NCBI GenBank assembly: GCA_030692905.1
Contig: JAUYBT010000064.1
Span: 1-11,701 of the forward strand
Reading direction: 5' to 3'
Origin: Bacteroidales bacterium
GTDB taxonomy: Bacteria; Bacteroidota; Bacteroidia; Bacteroidales; VadinHA17
Length of the DNA stretch: 11,701 bases
A program made the translations under genes and the position numbers. Shown one piece after another: positions 1 through 5,073 of this stretch. Position 1 is the stretch's first letter. The number at the start of each line of letters is the position of its first letter. The notes under the pieces are model-generated. The model was given only the letters and a program-made list of their open reading frames with translations, searched no databases and was not told where the DNA came from.

Positions 1-1754
1 TGTTTTCCGACACTGCCGCTTTATTCGGTAACGACTTGTCAACCTTTCCTGATTATCCCGCGGAGATTCGTGCTCCACAGGGAACTGTTGGAGGTGTTTC
101 AGGATTTCAGGTTCATTTAGGCCATTCGGAAATAAATACTCCCGGAGATTTTTCCGATGTTCTCGTGGCAATGAACCCGGCTGCCATCAAAGCCAATGCC
201 AAATGGATCAAACCGGGGGGCACAGTTATTTATGATGAAGGTAATTTTACCGAAAAAAATATTGAGAAAGCCGGTTATGAAAAAGATCCTATTGTTGAGG
301 AAAAACTTGATGGTTACAACATTATCGCAGCGCCTATATCTTTTATGGTGAAGGAGGCCCTTAAAGACTTTGGACTTGATCCAAAATCGGTTTTAAGGAC
401 AAAAAATATGTTTGCACTGGGAATGATTTACTGGCTTTTCGACCGGAAACTCGACTATACTGAGGAATACTTTGAAAAGAAGTTCCGGAATAAACCCGGT
501 ATGGCTGAAGCCAATAAAATTGCCCTTCGGGCCGGATACTATTATGCTGAAACAATTGAAGCTCTATCGCCGGTTTATAAAATTCTTCCTGCCCAGATCG
601 CAAAAGGTACTTACCGGAATATTTGCGGAAATACTGCGGCAGCATGGGGCTTCATGGCTGCAGCGGAAAAAGCCGGCTTGAAGCTTTTTATCGGTTCATA
701 CCCGATTACCCCTGCGACAGGCATTCTCGAAGAACTGGCTGCCCGCAAAGACCTGGGTGTTATAAGCTTCCAGGCCGAGGATGAGATTGCCGGAATTTGC
801 ACGGCACTTGGTGCAAGCTTCGCAGGCAACCTGGCAGTTACATCTACCTCAGGTCCCGGGATGGCGCTTAAATCGGAAGCTATCGGACTTGCAGTAATGG
901 CAGAACTTCCCTTGGTTATCGTAAACGTGCAGAGAGGTGGCCCTTCAACAGGTCTGCCAACAAAAACAGAACAGGCCGATCTCATGCAGGCTCTTTATGG
1001 TCGCAACGGCGAATGTCCAGTTGTTGTTATTGCAGCCAGCACACCATCCGATTGTTTCCATTTTGCGTTTGAATCAGCAAGAATAGCATTAGAACATATG
1101 ACCCCGGTAGTATTTCTTTCGGACAGTTACCTTGCGAATGGTACCGAACCATGGAGAATTCCGAAGATGAAAGATCTTCCAAAAATCTCCCCCCCGTTTG
1201 CAGACAGAAAAGAGATTCCTTTTTTACCATATAAGCGTGATGAGGAAACACTTGCAAGATCATGGGCAGTTCCTGGTATACCAGGGTTGGAACACAGGAT
1301 AGGAGGCCTTGAGAAAACTGTCAAAGGTACAGTTTCCTATGACCCCGAAAATCATGAACTTATGGTTAAACTCAGGGCAGAGAAGGTTGAAAGAGTTGTA
1401 AACGAAATTTCTGATCTTGTTGTTCATGGAGCCGATTCTGGTGATATTCTGGTAGTTGGTTGGGGTGGATCATATGGATATCTTATCACAGCAGTTCGTG
1501 AATTACAGGCTGCCGGACATAAGGTCAGTCTTGTCAACTTCAATTATATAAATCCTTTGCCGAAAAATGTAAAAGATGTGTTCAGGAGATTTAAGAAGAT
1601 TGTGGTATGTGAATTAAATATGGGACAGTTTGCCGACTATCTGCGGATTAAACACCAGGAGTTTACCTATGAACAGATTAATAAAGTTCAGGGTCTCCCG
1701 TTTACGATAAATGATATAAAAGACAAATGCATTAAAATGCTGGAGGGCAAATAA
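1..1754 (+). CDS. korA: 2-oxoacid:ferredoxin oxidoreductase, fused gamma-alpha subunit (KorA-like), 5' end cut by window edge
   Basis: This subunit pairs with KorB to oxidatively decarboxylate a 2-oxoacid (2-oxoglutarate most likely) to the acyl-CoA, passing electrons to ferredoxin; the reaction can run in reverse. The frame is open from base 3 and reads FSDTAALFGNDLSTFPDYPAE, which is internal gamma-domain sequence, so the true start lies outside the window and only about 30 residues should be missing. The TTG at 36 is not the start. The visible 583 residues show the gamma domain (roughly 1-600), then the alpha pyrimidine-binding domain with YPITPA (699-716), the TSTSGPGMALKSEAIGLA segment (840-895) and RGGPSTGLPTKTEQADL (933-983). 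A transketolase-C-like part follows, with VVGWGGSYG near 1452-1478. The gene ends one base before korB, so the two are co-transcribed and probably translationally coupled. The substrate call (2-oxoglutarate rather than another 2-oxoacid) is inferred from the family, not shown by the sequence. Confidence 0.93.
   Translation, partial: FSDTAALFGNDLSTFPDYPAEIRAPQGTVGGVSGFQVHLGHSEINTPGDFSDVLVAMNPAAIKANAKWIKPGGTVIYDEGNFTEKNIEKAGYEKDPIVEEKLDGYNIIAAPISFMVKEALKDFGLDPKSVLRTKNMFALGMIYWLFDRKLDYTEEYFEKKFRNKPGMAEANKIALRAGYYYAETIEALSPVYKILPAQIAKGTYRNICGNTAAAWGFMAAAEKAGLKLFIGSYPITPATGILEELAARKDLGVISFQAEDEIAGICTALGASFAGNLAVTSTSGPGMALKSEAIGLAVMAELPLVIVNVQRGGPSTGLPTKTEQADLMQALYGRNGECPVVVIAASTPSDCFHFAFESARIALEHMTPVVFLSDSYLANGTEPWRIPKMKDLPKISPPFADRKEIPFLPYKRDEETLARSWAVPGIPGLEHRIGGLEKTVKGTVSYDPENHELMVKLRAEKVERVVNEISDLVVHGADSGDILVVGWGGSYGYLITAVRELQAAGHKVSLVNFNYINPLPKNVKDVFRRFKKIVVCELNMGQFADYLRIKHQEFTYEQINKVQGLPFTINDIKDKCIKMLEGK
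1742..1746 (+). promoter_or_regulatory. Ribosome binding site of korB inside the end of korA
   Basis: GGAGG lies 9 bases before the korB ATG at 1756 and within the last codons of korA (encoding LEGK). This is one of only two clear Shine-Dalgarno sequences in the window. It fits coupled translation of korA and korB. Confidence 0.6.
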
Positions 1755-1755
1755 A

Positions 1756-2778
1756 ATGGCTGAAATACTGGTAAATAAATATACTCCGAAAGATTTTAAG
1801 AGTGATCAGGAAGTAAGGTGGTGCCCGGGTTGCGGTGATCATGCAGTTTTGAGTTCAGTTCAGAGGGCATTGGCGGAACTGGGTATACCTAAAGAGAAGT
1901 TCGCATTCATTTCCGGTATAGGTTGCTCATCAAGGTTTCCATATTACATGGATACATACGGCTTCCATAGTATTCATGGGCGTGCATCTGCCATAGCTTC
2001 TGGTGTAAAAATTGCAAATCCCGAACTATCTGTATGGCAGATTACCGGCGATGGTGATGCCCTTGCAATTGGCGGAAATCACTTCATACATGTAATACGG
2101 CGAAATATTGATATTAATATCATATTGTTTAACAATGAGATATATGGGCTCACAAAAGGCCAGTATTCTCCGACTTCCACAAAAGGACTTGTAACAAAGA
2201 CTTCCCCTTTCGGTACAGTTGAAGAACCCTTTTCTGTAGGAGAACTTGTAATTGGAGCAAAAGGTAAATTTTTTGCACGTACTATCGATACAAATGTCGC
2301 CCTTTCAACTCAGATTTATATTGAGGCCGCAAAACATAAAGGAACCTCTGTTATTGAAGTTCTTCAGAATTGTGTCATTTTCAATGATGGAATTCACGAT
2401 ACCATTGCCGATAAAGAGGTAAGCGATGACAGAACATTGATTCTTAAACACGGTCAACCTATGATTTTCGGAAAGGGGAACGACAAAGGCCTTATTCTTG
2501 ATGGATTAAAGCTAAAGGTTGTTAAGCTCGGAGAAAATGGGATTACTGAAAAGAACCTGCTGGTTCATGATGCTCTCGAGTATAATCCTGGAATCCAATA
2601 TATGCTCGCTAATATGATGTATCCTGAATATCCTGTAGCTCTGGGAGTTATCAGAGCAGTGCCCGGACCTACCTATGAAAGATCTGTGCACGAACAGATA
2701 GAGGGAATACAAAAGACAGCAAAAATCAAGTGCATGGATGATCTGCTTATGAGCGGATCAGTTTGGGAAGTTGAATAA
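1756..2778 (+). CDS. korB: 2-oxoacid:ferredoxin oxidoreductase beta subunit (KorB-like)
   Basis: This is the thiamine-diphosphate and [4Fe-4S] subunit of the oxidoreductase. The 340-residue protein carries WCPGCGDH (Cys23 and Cys26), GIGCSSR (Cys57) and LQNCVIFND (Cys206); together these match the four cluster ligands expected in the family. The TPP motif begins at GDGDALAIGGNHF (98-110) and continues to FNNEIYGLTKGQ (125-136). Length and the C-terminal DDLLMSGSVWEVE ending fit a complete protein. The ATG at 1756 follows korA by one base. The last 21 bases overlap, in antisense, the end of a truncated redoxin reading frame on the other strand, so no dedicated terminator fits between them. A pyruvate or branched-chain 2-oxoacid role cannot be excluded from sequence alone. 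Confidence 0.94.
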   Translation: MAEILVNKYTPKDFKSDQEVRWCPGCGDHAVLSSVQRALAELGIPKEKFAFISGIGCSSRFPYYMDTYGFHSIHGRASAIASGVKIANPELSVWQITGDGDALAIGGNHFIHVIRRNIDINIILFNNEIYGLTKGQYSPTSTKGLVTKTSPFGTVEEPFSVGELVIGAKGKFFARTIDTNVALSTQIYIEAAKHKGTSVIEVLQNCVIFNDGIHDTIADKEVSDDRTLILKHGQPMIFGKGNDKGLILDGLKLKVVKLGENGITEKNLLVHDALEYNPGIQYMLANMMYPEYPVALGVIRAVPGPTYERSVHEQIEGIQKTAKIKCMDDLLMSGSVWEVE

Positions 2779-3126
2779 ACCAGAATAACCTAATTCCGAA
2801 TAATTCAATGCCTTAACGGGGTTAGGTGAAATCATAATAAGGTCAACCCCCTTCGGTTTATAATCATTTGCAAGTGCAATGATCCGATCCTCATATGCCT
2901 GGGCAGTAGGACAATGATTGCAGCTGAAAATGATAACTAATACAGAGGCTTTATCAAAATCTTTCAGGCTATATGTTTTCCCATCCACTCCCGGGAGGTT
3001 AAAATCAGGTGCCCTCGAACCAATTTCAAGAGTTTTTGGTTCGGTATGAGTTGTCTGTGACGCCACCCTGCCAGCGCAAAACAAAATCAGCAGGAATATT
3101 AAAAATGTTCTTAATGATTTCTTCAT
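2758..3126 (-). pseudogene. Exported redoxin (AhpC/TSA-thioredoxin fold), 3'-truncated
   Basis: The reading frame gives 122 residues. Residues 1-24 form a Sec-type signal peptide (MKKSLRTFLIFLLILFCAG, cleavage probably near VAS-Q). A redoxin start follows: IGSRAPDFNLPGVDGKTYSL (35-54), then the active site SCNHCPTAQAYEDR with Cys69 and Cys72. Full members of this CNHCPTAQ family, as I know them, run to about 190-210 residues and include a cis-Pro loop (usually ATPH) and the last strands of the fold. Here the frame stops after ELGYSGLFNFPN, with its last five codons and stop lying antisense to the korB tail. About 80-90 residues are missing, so a working thioredoxin fold is unlikely. I chose ATG 3126 because it begins the signal peptide; a TTG at 3159 sits inside a likely promoter. 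An assembly error is the alternative explanation. Confidence 0.75.
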
Positions 3127-3156
3127 GATTTTCAGATCAATATTTAATACGCTATT

Positions 3157-3164
3157 CAAATATA
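3157..3164 (-). promoter_or_regulatory. Bacteroidota-type -7 promoter element for the truncated redoxin
   Basis: The minus strand reads TATATTTG here, a perfect match to the Bacteroidota primary-sigma -7 consensus TAnnTTTG. It lies about 30 bases before the ATG at 3126, leaving a short leader. A clear -33 TTTG is not visible at the usual spacing, so the promoter may be weak or may use an atypical upstream box. Confidence 0.45.
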
Positions 3165-3204
3165 TACATTTTTGTCATTTTATTGCCAGCCTGATTGTCT
3201 TATT

Positions 3205-3283
3205 GTCTGAGGTCTTAAGACGTTACCCTGCGTCAGACAGGGCGAAGCCCATAAAGGCAGCTCTAAGGGTGTTAAGACACCCC
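3205..3283. repeat. Cluster of overlapping inverted repeats between DUF2784 and the redoxin remnant
   Basis: Several short palindromes crowd into 79 bases. GTCTGA (3205-3210) pairs with TCAGAC (3233-3238). GTCTTAAGAC (3212-3221) is self-complementary. CCCTG (3226-3230) pairs with CAGGG (3238-3242). GGGC (3240-3243) pairs with GCCC (3247-3250) around GAA. GGGTGT (3267-3272) pairs with ACACCC (3277-3282). In addition, GGTCTTAAGAC..ACCCT is an imperfect inverted copy of AGGGTGTTAAGACACC. Some pairings exclude others. The last hairpin covers the stop codon of the DUF2784 gene. There is no T-run to make a classical terminator; a decayed palindromic repeat is the simplest reading. Confidence 0.4.
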
Positions 3284-3667
3284 GTATCCCCTTTTAAACT
3301 TCATCAAATCCCTGACATTAAAAAATATGGAGATTGTCAATGCCGCAAGGAAAGCATATAACGTAACTTTATCAACCAGTGATGCATTAATGTTCAGGCC
3401 CGTAAGTCTGTCTATCATGTATTTGATGTATGAGTCCGGGAGATCGGTTTCTCCAAGCTTAGTAAGAATGCTAAAATGCCAGTCTGTGAGGGGACAATAA
3501 CCTAAGGTTCCAAATATCAAGCCCAGAAATAACCACGATGCACCAGTTAATATCAGCGTAATTAAGTTGAAGATCCTTGTTTTTCTCCATATCCAGCCAA
3601 ACAGGTTAAAGAGGATCAATGAAGAATGGAAAACAATAATCAATATATCAAGTATGTGATAAATCAT
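3272..3667 (-). CDS. DUF2784 family integral membrane protein
   Basis: This is a 131-residue hydrophobic protein of unknown function, recognised as DUF2784. It begins with a membrane segment (about 4-24, ILDILIIVFHSSLILFNLFG), then a basic loop WRKTR, a second segment (about 34-57), the family signature GYCPLTDWH (56-64), and an amphipathic stretch with LPDSYIKYMIDRLTGL (76-91). A last membrane segment spans about 99-117 and ends in a basic tail, RDLMKFKRG. The length is normal for the family and the start ATG at 3667 has no evident Shine-Dalgarno sequence. It is on the same strand as the redoxin remnant, 145 bases upstream of it, and may once have shared transcripts with it. Nothing in the sequence indicates a substrate. 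Confidence 0.85.
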   Translation of the reverse strand: MIYHILDILIIVFHSSLILFNLFGWIWRKTRIFNLITLILTGASWLFLGLIFGTLGYCPLTDWHFSILTKLGETDLPDSYIKYMIDRLTGLNINASLVDKVTLYAFLAALTISIFFNVRDLMKFKRGYGVS

Positions 3668-3736
3668 TTTCAGTAATATTTATCACTTACAAATTTCAGA
3701 AAAATCCCTGATAAGATATTCTTTTAGAGAAATAAT

Positions 3737-3914
3737 GGTACGGGGTACGAGGTGCGGGGTATGGGCTCGTAGCTCATGGCTGGTTGCTCATTACCTGTTT
3801 CATGTTTCAAATACAACACTTAAAACCTCTTCAACCTTTACAACCTAAGTACCGTTACACCGTTGAGCCGTTGCTCCATTATACCGGGCGCCGTATGTCG
3901 TGCGTCGTGCGTCG
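3737..3914. repeat. Degenerate 7-base-period tandem repeat block
   Basis: Within the 250-base spacer 3668-3917, much of the sequence keeps a 7-base period while the repeat unit changes. GGTACGG, GGTACGA, GGTGCGG, GGTATGG fill 3737-3764. On the minus strand, GAGCAAC/CAGCCAT/GAGCTAC/GAGCCCA covers about 3763-3790 and GAAACAT/GAAACAG about 3799-3812. ACCGTTAC, ACCGTTG, AGCCGTTG occur at 3851-3873, and CGTATGT, CGTGCGT, CGTGCGT at 3892-3912. There is no conserved long repeat with unique spacers, so it is not CRISPR. The remaining bases 3668-3736 are A/T-rich with nothing recognised. Confidence 0.6.
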
Positions 3915-3917
3915 ATC

Positions 3918-4751
3918 TTATTTCACAGTCTTATCTAAGGGGCGCCCTAAATTTTCATAGAGACCCTTTCTGCCTGCTTTGTCTTTTGTGAGAATTTCGC
4001 TGGCATATTTTGCTACCTGCTCAGCAACTGCGCGAGGAACAACAACTACCCCGTCACCATCTCCCACAACAACATCACCCGGACAAACCAGAACTCCGCC
4101 GATTGAAACAGGCCGGTTGACCGATTCAATTTCGTTCCTTCCAGGACGGATCCCACGTCCTTTTTTTCTCAGATAGAGAGGCACTCCTTCGAGTCCGACT
4201 TCATCGGTATCTCTTGCTCCTGCATCTGTAACTACTCCCACAGCACCAAGTTTGTACCAATACAGAATATTATTTGAACCGATCGATCCGATATCCTTAT
4301 CCTCTATATCGTCAATAACTATAGCGGTACCGGGTTTGATCAGCTGTGTAAAAGCTTCGTGTGAAAAGGTGTTATAGAAATTCCCTTCCCATTTTTGAAA
4401 TTCTTCTCCCGGGGCCGGAAGGGCCGGTCTTTGGGTTGGAACATACCGGACGGTAACAGCTATGCCCCTGAAAATATGGGTAAAACCTTTTAAATCAACC
4501 CAATCAGAATGTATTGCCGGATCTACAAGACCTGTACCCGGGAGCCCCACCATATCCAGACCATCGGAAACATCAGCAACACGCAGGTTTTTGTAAAGCT
4601 CAAGGATTTTTGCATCATCCTCCGAGGAATATGTTCTGGTTTCAATAAAGTTCATCCCCTTTGCCAGTAAGGCCTTATCGCGCTCCTGTGCATCAGCAGC
4701 AGAGAATATGGTTGCAAAAAGAAACAAAAAAAATACAATAAGATTTTTCAT
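3918..4751 (-). CDS. Exported RraA-fold protein (HMG aldolase/RraA-like family)
   Basis: The 277-residue protein begins with a Sec signal peptide (MKNLIVFFLFLFATIFSAADA, likely cleaved after ADA at residue 21), then an RraA-like fold. Visible family motifs are RVADVSDGLDMVGL (57-70), the metal- and substrate-site region GAVGVVTDAGARDTDEV (169-185, with the Arg180-Asp181 pair seen in 4-hydroxy-4-methyl-2-oxoglutarate aldolases), and CPGDVVVGDGDGVVVVP (223-239). In that enzyme family this fold supports class II aldolase or oxaloacetate decarboxylase chemistry; in RraA it inhibits RNase E. The R-D pair favours an enzyme, and export argues against RNase control. Compared with typical 160-230-residue members it is longer, with an N-terminal extension and an insert around 105-130 (PTQRPALPAPGEEF). 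The substrate is unknown. A strong ribosome site precedes the ATG at 4751. Confidence 0.82.
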   Translation of the reverse strand: MKNLIVFFLFLFATIFSAADAQERDKALLAKGMNFIETRTYSSEDDAKILELYKNLRVADVSDGLDMVGLPGTGLVDPAIHSDWVDLKGFTHIFRGIAVTVRYVPTQRPALPAPGEEFQKWEGNFYNTFSHEAFTQLIKPGTAIVIDDIEDKDIGSIGSNNILYWYKLGAVGVVTDAGARDTDEVGLEGVPLYLRKKGRGIRPGRNEIESVNRPVSIGGVLVCPGDVVVGDGDGVVVVPRAVAEQVAKYASEILTKDKAGRKGLYENLGRPLDKTVK

Positions 4752-4759
4752 AGCATTTT

Positions 4760-4767
4760 CTCCTTTT
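4760..4767 (-). promoter_or_regulatory. Ribosome binding site of the RraA-like gene
   Basis: The minus strand reads AAAAGGAG eight bases before the ATG at 4751, supporting that start. Confidence 0.6.
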
Positions 4768-4928
4768 AGTAATAAGTGATCTCTTTACTTGTTTTTTATT
4801 TTTCAATTCATAATTGATTTTAAAAGCATTTGGAATATTTTCTTAAAAATACAAAATTTTGTCCGATTGCCTCCTGTTATTATGAACTTTATAGACTTTC
4901 GACTTTACCGACTTCTTTTCTTACCAGT

Positions 4929-4996
4929 TGAGTGGAGCAGGAAGGGGAAAATCGCCTTCCTTGCCCCACATCAAACCTTATGTGCAGTTCCACTCA
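4929..4996. other. Potential three-way-junction structure upstream of the ATP-grasp pair
   Basis: An outer stem pairs TGAGTGGAGC (4929-4938) with GTTCCACTCA (4987-4996): ten pairs, one of them G-U. It encloses two hairpins: AGGAAGG (4939-4945) with CCTTCCT (4955-4961), and CACAT (4967-4971) with ATGTG (4980-4984). The element ends 77 bases before the ATG at 5074. It could be a leader RNA, a decayed mobile element end or a transcription stop; the pairing is seen directly, the role is not. Confidence 0.4.
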
Positions 4997-5073
4997 CTTC
5001 CTACTCGATTTGAAAGGCATTATCTGAAACAATTTTAGTAATTTTAAAAATTGATCCAACCGATACGCCGCTA

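Larger units (their letters stand above)
4752..5073. other. 322-base divergent spacer: A/T-rich stretch, short GACTTT repeats, structured element
   Basis: This spacer separates the leftward RraA-like gene from the rightward receiver/ATP-grasp genes and should hold both promoters. Bases 4752-4870 are strongly A/T-rich. Bases 4885-4915 repeat ACTTT or GACTTT four times at 7-9-base spacing, like the heptamer block near 3737-3914. Bases 4929-4996 form the structured element listed separately. At 5039-5046 TAATTTTA matches seven of eight positions of the Bacteroidota -7 box but lacks a well-spaced -33 box. No convincing protein was found here. Confidence 0.5.

Noticed and set aside
36..38. TTG as the start of KorA
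   Set aside because: The frame is open from base 3 and encodes conserved gamma-domain residues before the TTG, so the real start lies upstream of the window.
611..985. 124-codon minus-strand reading frame inside korA, and similar antisense frames in korB and the two large genes
   Set aside because: They lie opposite strongly conserved coding sequence and show no family motifs; they are by-products of codon use in the real genes.
3157..3159. TTG start giving an 11-residue longer redoxin
   Set aside because: It lies inside the TATATTTG promoter-like element, and the ATG at 3126 starts an ordinary signal peptide.
3125..3361. 78-codon + strand reading frame between the redoxin remnant and DUF2784
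   Set aside because: It overlaps the promoter, the palindromic patch and the DUF2784 3' end, and shows no protein features.
3737..3914. CRISPR array
   Set aside because: Units are 7 bases, degenerate and without spacers; there are no cas genes.
4929..5010. Remnant of a group II intron 3' end (domains V-VI), suggested by GGTTTGATG on the minus strand or CCTACTCGA on the plus strand
   Set aside because: The catalytic AGC triad and a 34-base domain V with a tetraloop are not present, and no reverse transcriptase is nearby. The resemblance is too weak to call; an Rfam Intron_gpII search would decide.
4789..5013. 74-codon + strand reading frame in the divergent spacer
   Set aside because: It has no recognisable domain, low-complexity F/I-rich sequence, no ribosome site, and runs through the structured element and short repeats.
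5039..5046. TAATTTTA as the promoter of the ATP-grasp operon
   Set aside because: It matches seven of eight -7 positions but has no -33 TTTG at a suitable distance, so it is not listed as a site.
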